Source of the DNA: CF-46 sp042408445
GTDB lineage: Bacteria; Chloroflexota; Limnocylindria; Limnocylindrales; CSP1-4
Reading direction: 5' to 3'
NCBI GenBank assembly: GCA_042408445.1
Contig: JBHORC010000006.1
Span: forward strand, 62,001-126,000
DNA length: 64,000 bases
Shown: positions 49,862 through 60,680 of the stretch, in pieces
Position numbering within the stretch: the first letter of the stretch is position 1
Layout: each line of letters starts with the position of its first letter
Position numbers and translations under genes: made by a program
Notes under the pieces: model-generated
What the model saw: the letters and a program-made list of their open reading frames with translations, nothing else
Databases searched by the model: none
Told to the model about the DNA's origin: nothing

Positions 49862-50311
49862 GTGCCGCCCGTCTCGCCATTCACGCTGCCGGCGCTCCGG
49901 CGCGCGCGCGACCTGATCGACCGCGAGTTCGCGACCGCTCTGGACCTCGACGCGATGGCCCGCGAGGCCGGCTACTCGCGCTTCCACTTCGCCCGCGCCT
50001 TCGCGGCGGCGTACGGGGAGACGCCGCGCGCCTGCCTGACGCGCCGCCGCATCGAGCGGGCGAAGGCACTCCTCCGCTCGGCAAATCTCTCGGTCACCGA
50101 GGTCTGCCTCGCCGTCGGGTTCGAGAGTCTCGGCTCGTTCAGCCGGCGCTTTCGCGACCTCACCGGCTCGAGCCCGTCGGCCTATCGCGCGGCGTCCGTC
50201 GAGGAGCACGGCGTGCCGTCGATTCCGGGCTGCGTGGTGCTGATGTGGACGCGGCCTTCGACCGAGGTGCACCGCCGCGATCCAGCAATCGGGGAGAAGC
50301 CGGCGCTGTAG
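49862..50311 (+). CDS. AraC family regulator, DNA-binding domain only
   Basis: The 149-residue protein consists of the AraC double helix-turn-helix: 'LDAMAREAGYSRFHFARAFAAAYGETPRACLTRRRIERAKALLRSANLSVTEVCLAVGFESLGSFSRRFRDLTGSSPSAYR' pattern (about 25-105), then a 40-residue tail. A ligand domain is absent, as in small MarA/SoxS-type activators and those next to glyoxalase-family genes. The VOC gene 42 bases downstream is the likely target. CATACT seven bases before the GTG may be a -10 box of a leaderless message. Confidence 0.9.
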   Translation: MPPVSPFTLPALRRARDLIDREFATALDLDAMAREAGYSRFHFARAFAAAYGETPRACLTRRRIERAKALLRSANLSVTEVCLAVGFESLGSFSRRFRDLTGSSPSAYRAASVEEHGVPSIPGCVVLMWTRPSTEVHRRDPAIGEKPAL

Positions 50312-50353
50312 CGCGTGGGCTAGGGTGGCCCGGCAACCACGACAGGAGGCCCC

Positions 50354-50773
50354 GTGATCACCCGTCTCTCCCACACGACCGTCTACGTCAACGACCAGGA
50401 CCGCGCGCTCGCCTTCTACCGGGACATCCTCGGCTTCGAGGTCCGATCCGACACGGTGCTCGACGGCTTTCGGTGGCTCACGGTCGGGCCGGCGGGGCAA
50501 CCGGACCTGTCGCTCCTCCTCGCGGTCCCGGCCCCGCCGATGTTCAGCGCCGAGGACGCCGCCGTCGTCCTGGATCTCCTGGCGAAGGGCTCGCTCGGCG
50601 GCGGCGTGCTCGAGACCGAGGACTGCCGGGCGACGGTCGCCGAGTTGAAGGCGAAGGGCGTCGCGATCCTCCAGGAGCCGGTCGACCGGCCGTATGGCGT
50701 CGAGGCGATCCTGCGCGATGACAGCGGGAACTGGTTCAGCCTGACGCAGAGCAAGCGGTGGGCGGTGTCCTGA
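50354..50773 (+). CDS. VOC (glyoxalase/bleomycin resistance) family protein
   Basis: The 139-residue protein has a paired beta-alpha-beta-beta-beta module: 'LSHTTVYVNDQDRALAFYRDILGFEVRSD' (metal His first) and 'AILRDDSGNWFSLTQ' at the end. It could be a lyase, dioxygenase or binding protein. AGGAGG is four to nine bases before the GTG. It follows an AraC-type regulator, a frequent pair in soil bacteria. The substrate is unknown. Confidence 0.92.
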   Translation: MITRLSHTTVYVNDQDRALAFYRDILGFEVRSDTVLDGFRWLTVGPAGQPDLSLLLAVPAPPMFSAEDAAVVLDLLAKGSLGGGVLETEDCRATVAELKAKGVAILQEPVDRPYGVEAILRDDSGNWFSLTQSKRWAVS

Positions 50774-50904
50774 GCCGCCGCCACTGAAGGTTGGTCGCCC
50801 GGCAGGGACTGGCCGGGGAATCGGAGGCGCCGGGAGCTCGTGCTCCTGGCGCCACCCATCAGACGAGCGCCATCGGCCGAACTCATCGGTGCGAGAATCC
50901 GCGA

Positions 50905-51372
50905 ATGGTGACCTGGAACGAGCTGGCGGCGGTCGCGCCGGAGATCGCTGCGGCCGGCGAGCGACTCCTCCGGAGGAGCGAGATCGGCGAGGGGATGCTC
51001 GCGACCGCGGCTCCCGATGCGGCACCGCGGCTCCATCCGGTGTACGCCGAGATCGTCAACGGACACCTGCTCACGTTCGTCCAGGCGGCGTCCGCGAAGG
51101 CGAGGGATCTCGCTGCCGACGGGCGATATGCGTTTCACACGCACATCGACCCCGCGCAACCGGACGAGTTCGCCGTCCGCGGGAGCGCGCGGGAGGTCGA
51201 CAAGGAGGCGCTCCGAGCGCAAGCGGTCGAAGCCTGGGCGTTCGACGCGACCGAGGGCTACCGCCTCTTCGAGCTGGACATCGACTGGGCGCTCCACGGC
51301 AGCCGTCCAACCGAGGATGACTGGCCGCCGATCTATCGCTCCTGGCGGCGCGGCGCGTCCCCGACCGGCTGA
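50905..51372 (+). CDS. Pyridoxamine 5'-phosphate oxidase-fold protein
   Basis: The 155-residue split-barrel flavoprotein-like sequence has 'GMLATAAPDAAPRLHPVYAEIVNGHLLTFVQAASAKARDLAADGRYAFHT', which is typical of FMN/F420/heme-binding PPOX proteins. 'YRLFELDIDWALHG' closes the barrel. It may be an F420- or FMN-dependent reductase; no substrate can be named. It converges with another PPOX-fold gene, with three bases between the stops. Confidence 0.88.
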   Translation: MVTWNELAAVAPEIAAAGERLLRRSEIGEGMLATAAPDAAPRLHPVYAEIVNGHLLTFVQAASAKARDLAADGRYAFHTHIDPAQPDEFAVRGSAREVDKEALRAQAVEAWAFDATEGYRLFELDIDWALHGSRPTEDDWPPIYRSWRRGASPTG

Positions 51373-51375
51373 GGC

Positions 51376-51840
51376 TCAGCGCTCGGCGGCCGACGCCGCG
51401 GCCTTCTGCTCCGGGGTGCCCCAGTCGTCGACGAAGTCCCAGGCCCGAAGCCGGTCGGGGATGACTCGGATCAGGATTCCGGGCTCTCGGAAGCCAGCCG
51501 TGAGCTCTTCGGCTGCCTCGGCACCGACGTAGCGAGTGCTGATCCGCCGGATCGCGGCCTCGAAGCCCTGGCTCGTCAGCTCCGCTCGACCCGTGACCTC
51601 GAGCCCGCGGTACGGCATGTCCTGCTCCGCAATGACGACCGTCGTGCGTGGATCGCGGCCGAGGTGCCGGACCTTGCCGTCGGTCGGGCCGCTCGTCCAG
51701 ATCACGACGGCCTCGCCGTCCCATTGGAACCAGACCGGCGAGAGCATCACCGTCCCGTCGGCTCGGTTCGTGGCGAGGACGGCGATGATCGGGCGGTCCA
51801 GCAGGTCGCCGAGGTCCGCGATCGCGAGGTTCGTTCGCAT
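51376..51840 (-). CDS. PPOX-class F420-dependent enzyme-like protein
   Basis: The 154-residue split barrel has 'PIIAVLATNRADGTVMLSPVWFQWDGEAVVIWTSGPTDGKVRHL' followed by 'YRGLEVTGRAEL', the pattern of F420H2-dependent reductases. If the organism makes F420, this and the LLM protein at 18391 would be candidate users. It lies 17 bases downstream of the aminotransferase gene and is probably the last gene of that operon. Confidence 0.9.
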   Translation of the reverse strand: MRTNLAIADLGDLLDRPIIAVLATNRADGTVMLSPVWFQWDGEAVVIWTSGPTDGKVRHLGRDPRTTVVIAEQDMPYRGLEVTGRAELTSQGFEAAIRRISTRYVGAEAAEELTAGFREPGILIRVIPDRLRAWDFVDDWGTPEQKAAASAAER

Positions 51841-51857
51841 CGGGCCGCGCGCTCCCG

Positions 51858-53147
51858 TCAGGCGCGGTCGATCGCCACGGCGGCCTCGACGATCGCCGCG
51901 GCCAGCGCGTCCACGTCGTCGTCCGCTGCCGGTGTCGCGATGGCGCCCATCCCGCGCGGCGCGAGGTAGAAGCCCGCGAGCAGCAGCCGAAGGAAGAGGT
52001 CGGCCGCGCCGGTTCCCGTCGCGACCGCCGACGCGGCCGTGTGATCACCGAGCCGGACCTGGAACAGCGACGCCGCCGTGTCGACGCGAACCTCGACGGC
52101 GGCCGCTGACGCGCCTCGCGCCACCGCAGCCCGCAGACGCTCGGCGCGGGACGCGAGGGCGTCGTAGACGGCCGGCGTGAGCTCGGCGAGGGTCGCGAGG
52201 CCGGCCGCCGCGCCGACCGGGTTGCCGTTGAACGTCCCGCCGTGCGTCAGCGCGCCGACGCGCCGGGCATCGAACCGATCCATCACGTCCGCCGCGCCGC
52301 CGAACGCCGCCAGCGGATAGCCGCCACCGATGATCTTGCCGAGCGTCGTGAGGTCCGGTCGCACGCCGGAGATCGACTGGGCGCCGCCGGGAGCCGCTCG
52401 GAACGAGATGACCTCGTCGAAGATCAGGAGCGCACCCAGGCGATCGCAGATCTCGCGAAGGCCGCGGAGCAGCTCCGGCGACGCGGCCCGGACGCCGCCC
52501 GCGCCCTGGATCGGCTCGATGACGATCGCCGCGAGGTCGCGGCCGTGCTCCGCGAGCGCTCGCTCGACACCGTCGAGATCCTCCCAGGGCAGCGTGATCA
52601 CGAGCTCGCCGACGACCGCCGGGACGCCGGGCGACGTGGCGACGGCCGTGTCGTGGGTCCCGTGGTACGAGCGGTCGAAGATGCCGACGACGTTCCGGCC
52701 GGTCACGGCCCGCGCGGCGCGGATCGCGAACATCGTCGCCTCCGTACCCGAGTTCGTGAACCGGATCCGTTCGATCGAGTCGACCCGCCGGCACAGCTCC
52801 TCGGCGAGCTCGATCTCCAGCTCGCTCGGCGCCCCGAACGCCGAGCCGCGGCGGACCTGCGTCTCGACGGCGGCGACGACGGCCGGATGGGCGTGGCCGA
52901 GGATCAGCGATGTGTAGTTGCCGAGGAAGTCGCGGTAGGTGTTCCCGTCGACGTCGCGCACCCGGATCCCGGTCCCGTCCGCGAGGTACGGCGGATACGG
53001 CGGCGCGAAGACCGTGGTCCTGGTCGAGCCGCCCGGCAGGACGCGGGTAGCCCGGTCGAACAAGGCCGCGGAGCGCGGCGTCCTCGCGCGCCAGGTCTCG
53101 TGCAGGTCGGCGGCCGCGATGGGCTGGGCGATGGCCATGTCCGTCAT
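51858..53147 (-). CDS. Class III aminotransferase, glutamate-1-semialdehyde aminomutase-like
   Basis: The 429-residue PLP enzyme shows 'VLPGGSTRTTVF', 'FTNSGTEATMFAIRAARAVTGR', 'LLIFDEVISFRAAPGG' and the PLP lysine in 'TLGKIIGGGYPLAAFGG'. This pattern is that of HemL and its catabolic relatives. 'FRAAPGG' in place of HemL's 'FRVALGG' and the lack of other heme genes make a non-heme aminomutase or beta-amino-acid aminotransferase plausible. ATGA overlap with the thioesterase gene shows co-translation. Confidence 0.88.
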   Translation of the reverse strand: MTDMAIAQPIAAADLHETWRARTPRSAALFDRATRVLPGGSTRTTVFAPPYPPYLADGTGIRVRDVDGNTYRDFLGNYTSLILGHAHPAVVAAVETQVRRGSAFGAPSELEIELAEELCRRVDSIERIRFTNSGTEATMFAIRAARAVTGRNVVGIFDRSYHGTHDTAVATSPGVPAVVGELVITLPWEDLDGVERALAEHGRDLAAIVIEPIQGAGGVRAASPELLRGLREICDRLGALLIFDEVISFRAAPGGAQSISGVRPDLTTLGKIIGGGYPLAAFGGAADVMDRFDARRVGALTHGGTFNGNPVGAAAGLATLAELTPAVYDALASRAERLRAAVARGASAAAVEVRVDTAASLFQVRLGDHTAASAVATGTGAADLFLRLLLAGFYLAPRGMGAIATPAADDDVDALAAAIVEAAVAIDRA

Positions 53148-53965
53148 TCTGACACCGGCGCGGAGCCATCAGCATTCGGCTCGATGGTCGCCCGGAAGAG
53201 GTCGCCGCCGACGGCCGCGTCGGCGAGCCTCACGCACCAGCGCACACCGTCGCGCCACGAGGTCCCGTGGATCCGCGTCCCCGCGGCGGCGGCCTGGACG
53301 AACTCCAGGCGATAGGTGCGCGGGACGGCGGCGAGCATGCCGGTGGCAGTCTCGGCGCCGCCGGCGGCGACCAGCGCCTCCTCGAGCCAGTCCAGGTACA
53401 CGGCGTTGTTCGCGTGGGCCAACGGGTCGAGCTCGTGGCGCCGAACGGCGATGTCGACCTCGGCGGCGCCGGCGGGTGTGGCCGGAAGTGGCACGCGCCG
53501 GACCGCACCGCCGCGATCCGCAGCGCCGAACATCTCGCCGAACTCCGCCGGAATGCGGGTGAGGCTGGCGCGCGCGTCGATCAGGACCCAGTCCGTGTCG
53601 ACCGCCGCGGCGAGTGTCCCATCGGGAAGGTGGAACGTCCCGCGACGCCGCGCGAACACCCGACGCATGCCGACGACCTCGGTCCGGGCCGCGATCGTCG
53701 TGCCCATCGGCACGGAGGCATGCATCGTCAGCGCCGCGGCCCGGACCAGCCAGGTCAGGCCGCGCTCGGCGTACCACTCCCGGCCGAACCCGAGCGCGGT
53801 CGAGTGGAGCCAGGCGAGGTCCTGGGCGTACCGCATGAAGCCGGAGGTCCGGAGGAGACCGTCCGGACCGGCCTCGTCGAACCGGACGCGATAGGCGGTC
53901 TCGTGGGCGAATCGCACCCGGTCGGATGGGACCGGCTCTCCGGGCGCGATCTCCTCCCGCGTCAC
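53144..53965 (-). CDS. Acyl-ACP thioesterase-like double hotdog protein
   Basis: The 273-residue protein contains two hotdog halves. The first has 'YRVRFDEAGPDGLLRTSGFMRYAQDLAWLHSTALG' and the second 'VRRHELDPLAHANNAVYLDWLEEAL', where 'D...HxNN..Y..W' is the acyl-ACP/acyl-CoA thioesterase active site. It would release fatty or other acyl groups from a carrier. The GTG at 53965 is used; the frame stays open upstream through what is another gene. It is translationally coupled to the aminotransferase. Confidence 0.83.
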   Translation of the reverse strand: MTREEIAPGEPVPSDRVRFAHETAYRVRFDEAGPDGLLRTSGFMRYAQDLAWLHSTALGFGREWYAERGLTWLVRAAALTMHASVPMGTTIAARTEVVGMRRVFARRRGTFHLPDGTLAAAVDTDWVLIDARASLTRIPAEFGEMFGAADRGGAVRRVPLPATPAGAAEVDIAVRRHELDPLAHANNAVYLDWLEEALVAAGGAETATGMLAAVPRTYRLEFVQAAAAGTRIHGTSWRDGVRWCVRLADAAVGGDLFRATIEPNADGSAPVSE

Positions 53966-54042
53966 GGGACCCGACGCGAGGTCTGGGCGACGGCGTTCAT
54001 CGCCGAGAAGCCTACGTCCGCCCGGCTCGGACGCGGCGAAGG

Positions 54043-54342
54043 TCAGCGACTGGGGGCGGGCCGGCGGCGGAGGGACCAGCCGCGAGCGCGGTCGGGTGCG
54101 GCGTAGGCGCGGTCCGCGCGGGCGAGCAGCTGGGCGAGCGTCCGTCGAGCCGATTCGTCCCAGGCATTCGAGTAGGCGCGCGTGGCATCGGACCGAATCC
54201 GGGCCGCCTCGGCGCGCGCGCCGATCCGCTCGAGACCGGCGACGCGGTCGAGGATCAGCCGATACAGCTCGGGCAGATCTTCGGCCAGCGATGGCGCGGT
54301 CTCGGCCGTCGGGGGAGCGGGAGCGGTCGGCCGGGACTCCAT
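54043..54342 (-). CDS. Small hypothetical helical protein
   Basis: The 99-residue protein has a Pro/Ala-rich start and a helical core, 'LPELYRLILDRVAGLERIGARAEAARIRSDATRAYSNAWDE', then an Arg-rich tail. The core is amphipathic and shows real protein-like spacing, unlike the shadow frames around it. No family was recognised. GTG 54345 is an alternative start. It lies between acylphosphatase and thioesterase on the same strand. Confidence 0.55.
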   Translation of the reverse strand: MESRPTAPAPPTAETAPSLAEDLPELYRLILDRVAGLERIGARAEAARIRSDATRAYSNAWDESARRTLAQLLARADRAYAAPDRARGWSLRRRPAPSR

Positions 54343-54481
54343 CACGTTGCAGCATCGGTCCAGTCCGGGTGGACCGGGACCGACGATGGTCCCGGAGGCG
54401 CCCGGCGAAGGTCCCTTCCGAGCGTGAACCGGTGTCGCCCGGCACCACCTGGGCGCCGGGCGTGGCGCCCGCGCCCGACAT

Positions 54482-54859
54482 TCAGTCGCCGCGATGGCCG
54501 CCGGATCGCACCTCGAACCGCGAAAAGCCGTTCGTCGCGGGCATCCGAACCGCCTGGACCGTCTCGACGATCGATCCGATCGGACCGCGACCGAGGAGCG
54601 CCTCGAGCTCGTCGAGAGAAGAACCCTCCCCTTCGGCGACGACGCGAACGCTCCCGTCCGCCTCGTTCGCGACCCAGCCCGTGATGCCGAGACCGTTCGA
54701 CCGCTTCAGGACCCAGTAACGGAAGCCCACGCCCTGGACGCGGCCCCGAACGACGGCCTCGAGACGGGCAGACGCGGCGGCCTCACCCGCCGTGCCCTCA
54801 CCCGTGCGGGCCGGACCCGCGGCGCGGCTGGTGGCTTCACTGTCGTCGCCGGCAGTCAT
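54482..54859 (-). CDS. acyP: Acylphosphatase
   Basis: Acylphosphatase hydrolyses acyl phosphates such as acetyl- or carbamoyl-phosphate. After a 30-residue Ala/Gly/Ser-rich extension, the domain shows 'VVRGRVQGVGFRYWVLKRS' with the catalytic Arg and 'GITGWVANEADGSVRVVAEGE' with the catalytic Asn. The length of 125 residues exceeds the usual 90 because of the N-terminal extension. Its ATG overlaps the delta' gene's stop (ATGA). Confidence 0.93.
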   Translation of the reverse strand: MTAGDDSEATSRAAGPARTGEGTAGEAAASARLEAVVRGRVQGVGFRYWVLKRSNGLGITGWVANEADGSVRVVAEGEGSSLDELEALLGRGPIGSIVETVQAVRMPATNGFSRFEVRSGGHRGD

Positions 54860-56208
54860 GCCGCTCCCCGCGCGGCGGTCGCGGGATCCGCCGACGCGCC
54901 CACCGAAGAGCCGGCGACCGGCCAGGCCAGGAGGAGCGTGTCGAGGACGAGCTCCGGGCGGACGTTGGCCTCGATCAGCTCACCGGCCGCATCGAGCCGG
55001 CCGAGGAACGCGGTGAAGTCCGTGACGCCGGACCGCACGCCCGCAGACGCATCCCGCAGATCGTCGAGCAGGGCGGGATCGCGAACCTCCCGATCCGCCC
55101 CGAGCGCCACGACCACGAGGTCGCGCGTCAGCTCGCGCCACAGCCCGATCAGCCACGCCACCGCGCGTCGCCGCTCCAGGGCGGTCCGGTTCGCACTCGT
55201 CGACGCGCCCGCCTCGTCGTCGTCCGTCGCCCCGTCCCCCGCCGCGGCGCCGTTGCCGTCGCCCGCAGCCGCGGCCCGGGTCGCGTCGTCTGCTGCGGGA
55301 GCCGCCGGGAGGCGTTCCGCACCGCGGCGCGTCGTCCGCGCGCCGCGGCCCTTGCCCGCGGGCAGGGATTCAGCCCCCGGCGTGGCGGAGGACGCGGCGG
55401 ACGCGAGCGCCCGATCGATCGAGGAGGCGGCCCCGATGAGCTCACGGGCGGATGCGAGCCTCGTGGCGGGCCCGGCAACAAGGAGGTCGAGCAGCGTCCG
55501 CGCGGCGACGTCCCGCGACGCGAGCGCGTCCGGTGTCCGCGCGAGGAGCCGGGCCAGGCCCGGCCGGCCACCCGACAGGCGTGCCAGCCGGGCCGCGAGC
55601 GCCGGTTCTGCTTCGTCGGCATCGGCCAGGATCGCCTCGATCTCGTGCGTCGCGACGGGCCCGAGCCGGATCCGCGCGCAGCGCGAGCGGACGGTCGGCA
55701 TCAGCCGGTCCTCGTCGTCGGCGCAGAGGATGATCGTGACGCCGGCGGGCGGCTCCTCGAGCGTCTTCAGCAGGGCCGTCTGGGCGTCATCGCCGAGCCG
55801 ATCCGCGCGCTCGATGATCGCGACCCGGGCTCCGCCCTCCATCGCGAGCAGTGACAGGTCGAGGGCGAGCCGCCGAACCGTTCCGTCGTCCGGCCGCTCC
55901 CGCGTCCCGATCCGGATCTGGTCGCCCGGGCCGGTCGGAGCGAGGCGATGCAAATCCGGATGGATCCCGCGGTCCACGAGCCGGCAGGCCCGGCATGCCC
56001 GACACGGCCGCGCAGCAGGATCCGGATCTGTGCACAGGAGTCCCGCGGCCAGGTCCAGGGCGAGGGTCGTCTTGCCGATCCCGGCCGGGCCCCCAATGAG
56101 GAGGGCGTGCGGGGCACGGCCGGCGATCATCGCCCGGACGGCGTCCCGCGCCCGATCGTGGCCGCGAGTCAGCAGGCGACCGGAGGCCGTCGTCGACTCG
56201 CCGACCAC
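54856..56208 (-). CDS. holB: DNA polymerase III subunit delta' (clamp loader)
   Basis: Clamp-loader AAA+ subunit, 450 residues. Walker A-like 'LLIGGPAGIGKTTLALDLA', the Cys-rich zinc module 'RPCRACRACRLVDRGIHPDLH', sensor and 'RADRLGDDAQTALLKTLEEPPAGVTIIL' are diagnostic of HolB/DnaX-like proteins. 'PTVRSRCARIRLGPV' follows. A long Ala/Gly/Asp-rich insert (about 295-350) separates the AAA+ part from the C-terminal collar and is unusual. The GTG at 56208 lies 13 bases after the NYN gene's stop. Confidence 0.9.
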   Translation of the reverse strand: MVGESTTASGRLLTRGHDRARDAVRAMIAGRAPHALLIGGPAGIGKTTLALDLAAGLLCTDPDPAARPCRACRACRLVDRGIHPDLHRLAPTGPGDQIRIGTRERPDDGTVRRLALDLSLLAMEGGARVAIIERADRLGDDAQTALLKTLEEPPAGVTIILCADDEDRLMPTVRSRCARIRLGPVATHEIEAILADADEAEPALAARLARLSGGRPGLARLLARTPDALASRDVAARTLLDLLVAGPATRLASARELIGAASSIDRALASAASSATPGAESLPAGKGRGARTTRRGAERLPAAPAADDATRAAAAGDGNGAAAGDGATDDDEAGASTSANRTALERRRAVAWLIGLWRELTRDLVVVALGADREVRDPALLDDLRDASAGVRSGVTDFTAFLGRLDAAGELIEANVRPELVLDTLLLAWPVAGSSVGASADPATAARGAA

Positions 56209-56221
56209 GTCGAGCGCTCGC

Positions 56222-58321
<2,100 letters not shown>

Positions 58322-58382
58322 CTTGACTCCTTGAGTTGGGTCGAGCGACGTCGGCGCGCCTCGCGCAGCCTGACGGCGCCAA

Positions 58383-58853
58383 TCAGTTGTTGGTCCGGGT
58401 CCTCGCCGCTCCGACCGCGGCCACACGACACTCCGCTCGGGGACCCGCTTCGACGAAGCCATGCCGCTCCAGCCGGCTGCGCTCCTCGGGATCATCAGGG
58501 AGGGCCGCCTCGACGACGCTGCAGCCCTTGTTGCGTGCCGACCGGAGGATCTCCTCCAGCAGCGCGTCCGTGACGCGGCCCGTGTCGTGATCGGGATCGA
58601 CCACGACGAAGTCCACGGCACCGACGAACCCGCCGGCACGAACGGACGGCCGAAGCGCGAGCACCGCGCCCCCGACGACCTCGCGCCGGGCCTCGGCGAT
58701 GAAGATGCTTGCCTGCGGCAGGTAGACCAGCTGTCGGAGCAGGTCACCCGAGTCCATGGACCCGCCGGAGGTCGCTGCCCGGACGGAACCGCCCGAGAGT
58801 GCGACCAGCCGTTCGATGTCCGTGATGCGAGCAGGCCGGATCAGATATTCCAC
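58383..58853 (-). CDS. GNAT family N-acetyltransferase
   Basis: The 156-residue protein has the GNAT order: 'YLIRPARITDIERLVAL' at the start, 'SIFIAEARREVVGGAVLAL', 'AVDFVVVDPDHDTGRVTDALLEEILRSARNKGCSVVEAA' around the CoA loop, and 'RLERHGFVEAG' at the end. The CoA loop 'DHDTGRVTD' is weak, lacking the full R/QxxGxG/A, so activity is uncertain. The GTG at 58853 is the start that begins the first strand. It lies 61 bases upstream of the NYN gene in the same direction. Confidence 0.78.
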   Translation of the reverse strand: MEYLIRPARITDIERLVALSGGSVRAATSGGSMDSGDLLRQLVYLPQASIFIAEARREVVGGAVLALRPSVRAGGFVGAVDFVVVDPDHDTGRVTDALLEEILRSARNKGCSVVEAALPDDPEERSRLERHGFVEAGPRAECRVAAVGAARTRTNN

Positions 58854-59268
58854 GCGGGCCGAGGCACCTCGTGCGCGATGGCGGGATGGCAAGCTGGAGC
58901 GCGCCTTCGCCGATCGGGAGCCGACCGTTGGCACCGTTCCGGTGGGGACCTCGCGGGGTGGCGAGCCAGAGGCTCGACAGCCACGCCCGGGTCGCCGCCG
59001 ACCGGTGTTGCATTCGGTCCGCCGATGTCTATGATACGGCATCGCTTCGGCGGCAACCTGCGCGCCGTCCGAGCCAGCGTATCTGCGTCGTGGCCCGTCA
59101 CGCACCGCCGCTCGCTCCCCAACCCCGAATCGCTGCTCCGCAGCCGGCTCGGGGGGCGACGCATCGGGCACCGGAACACGACCAGGCGCGGCAGGTCGGG
59201 ACGGAGGAAGCGCCGACCGAGGTCGTTCCGGGGTCATCCGGACGGCAAGCGTTCGAGGAGGACAGTGC
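58854..59268. other. 415-base gap: promoter and long leader of the liv operon
   Basis: No gene was recognised. It holds the starts of the divergent GNAT and liv genes, a good promoter at 59008-59035, and about 225 bases of untranslated leader before livK. No known riboswitch pattern was recognised in the leader. Confidence 0.55.
59008..59035 (+). promoter_or_regulatory. Promoter of the liv ABC operon
   Basis: TTGCAT (59008-59013) and TATGAT (59030-59035) are 16 bases apart, the best housekeeping-type promoter in the gap. Transcription would start near 59042. Confidence 0.55.
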
Positions 59269-60585
59269 ATGAAGTTCCGGAAGTTGGGCGCGCTCGCCGG
59301 CGTGTCCCTGCTGGCCCTGTCGGCCTGCAGCAGCACCCCAGCAGCCTCGACGGCGGCGGGTGCCAGCGGCGGGACGGGGCTCACCCCGACCACGCCGAAG
59401 GCTGCGGGTGATTCGTCGAAGGGCACGATCAAGTTCGCCATCGAGCTCCCCCTCCAGGGCAGCGAGAAGGCGGCCTCGGATCCGATCATCAACGGCGTCA
59501 AGCTGGCGATCAAGCTCGCGGGCGGCACCGCCGGCGGCTACAAGATCGACCTGCCCCAGTCCGCGATCTACGACGACGCCCTCAACGGCGCGCACGATCC
59601 GCAGACGGGCGCCAACAACATGAGCAAGATCGTCGCCGACGCGGACGTCGTCGCGGTCATCGGCCCGCTGAACTCCAGCGTTGCCAAGGCGGAGATCCCG
59701 ATCTCCAACGAGGGCGGCGTCCTGCAGTGCTCGCCGGCCAACACGAACCCGGACCTGACCCAGGGCGATCCTGCGAAGCAGCTCCGGACGAAGCCGAACA
59801 ACTACATCCGCGTCGTCACGACGGACAACGTCCAGGGCCCCGCGGCTGCCCAGTACCTCTATGACGTCCTGAAGAAGAAGTCGGTCTATGTCATCGACGA
59901 CACCGAGACCTTCGGCAAGGGCGTCGCGGACGCGTTCGCGGCCGAGTTCACCAAGCGTGGCGGCACCGTCGTCAAGCACGACGCGGCCCCGAAGACCACG
60001 CAGGACTACGTGTCGATCATGACCGCCGCCAAGGCGCTCAACCCCGACTCGATCTACTTCGGTGGTGTCACCGCGACCGGCGGCGCACGGATCCTCAAGG
60101 CGGCCGTCCAGGTCGGTCTCGGGGACGTCCCGTACGTCGGCCCTGACGGCATCAACGACGGCTCCGGCACGACGAAGGACTCGTTCCTGAATCTCGCCGG
60201 CGCTGACGGCAAGAACAGCTACAGCACCCTGGCCGGCATCGGCGACTTCCCGGGCCGCGCCCAGTTCGAAGTCGACTACAAGGCCGAGTACAACGCCAGC
60301 CCGACCGGTTACGCCGGGACCGGCTATGCGTGCGCCCAGGTCGCGATCAATGCCCTCGAGCGGGCTGGCGCGAAGGCGGCGGACAAGACGGCACTCCGTG
60401 AGGCGGTTCGCGCCGCTGGCACGGATACCACGGTCAAGTACTCGACGATCGTCGGCGACATCACGTTCGACGCGAACGGCGACACGAGCCAGAAGATCGT
60501 CTCGATCTATTCGTTCGATGCCGCCGGAGCCGGTGGCAAGGGCGACTGGAAGTTCCAGACCCAGGTCGACTACGCGCAGCAGTAG
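59269..60585 (+). CDS. livK: Branched-chain amino-acid ABC transporter substrate-binding lipoprotein
   Basis: The 438-residue lipoprotein ('SLLALSACSS' lipobox, Ser/Gly linker to about 45) belongs to the periplasmic-binding-protein type 1 family of Liv systems. 'IKFAIELPLQGSEKAASDPIINGVKLAI', 'VAVIGPLNSSVAKAEIPISNEGGV' and 'VYVIDDTETFGKGVADAFAAEF' are typical. It captures branched-chain amino acids or related amides outside the cell. GAGGAGG lies seven bases before the ATG. A 14-bp hairpin after the stop could reduce read-through to the permeases. True ligand specificity cannot be read. Confidence 0.93.
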   Translation: MKFRKLGALAGVSLLALSACSSTPAASTAAGASGGTGLTPTTPKAAGDSSKGTIKFAIELPLQGSEKAASDPIINGVKLAIKLAGGTAGGYKIDLPQSAIYDDALNGAHDPQTGANNMSKIVADADVVAVIGPLNSSVAKAEIPISNEGGVLQCSPANTNPDLTQGDPAKQLRTKPNNYIRVVTTDNVQGPAAAQYLYDVLKKKSVYVIDDTETFGKGVADAFAAEFTKRGGTVVKHDAAPKTTQDYVSIMTAAKALNPDSIYFGGVTATGGARILKAAVQVGLGDVPYVGPDGINDGSGTTKDSFLNLAGADGKNSYSTLAGIGDFPGRAQFEVDYKAEYNASPTGYAGTGYACAQVAINALERAGAKAADKTALREAVRAAGTDTTVKYSTIVGDITFDANGDTSQKIVSIYSFDAAGAGGKGDWKFQTQVDYAQQ

Positions 60586-60597
60586 TCACTCGACGCG

Positions 60598-60629
60598 GAA
60601 GGCCGGGGATCAGTCGATCCCCGGCCTTC
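60598..60629 (+). terminator. 14-bp hairpin between livK and livH
   Basis: GAAGGCCGGGGATC (60598-60611) and GATCCCCGGCCTTC (60616-60629) pair perfectly around an AGTC loop. No T-run follows. It probably acts as a partial terminator or mRNA stabiliser that keeps the binding protein in excess over the permeases. Confidence 0.55.
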
Positions 60630-60680
60630 TGATCACCTCCTGACGATCCGCCACCCACTCGACCTGCGAGGGATCGCACC

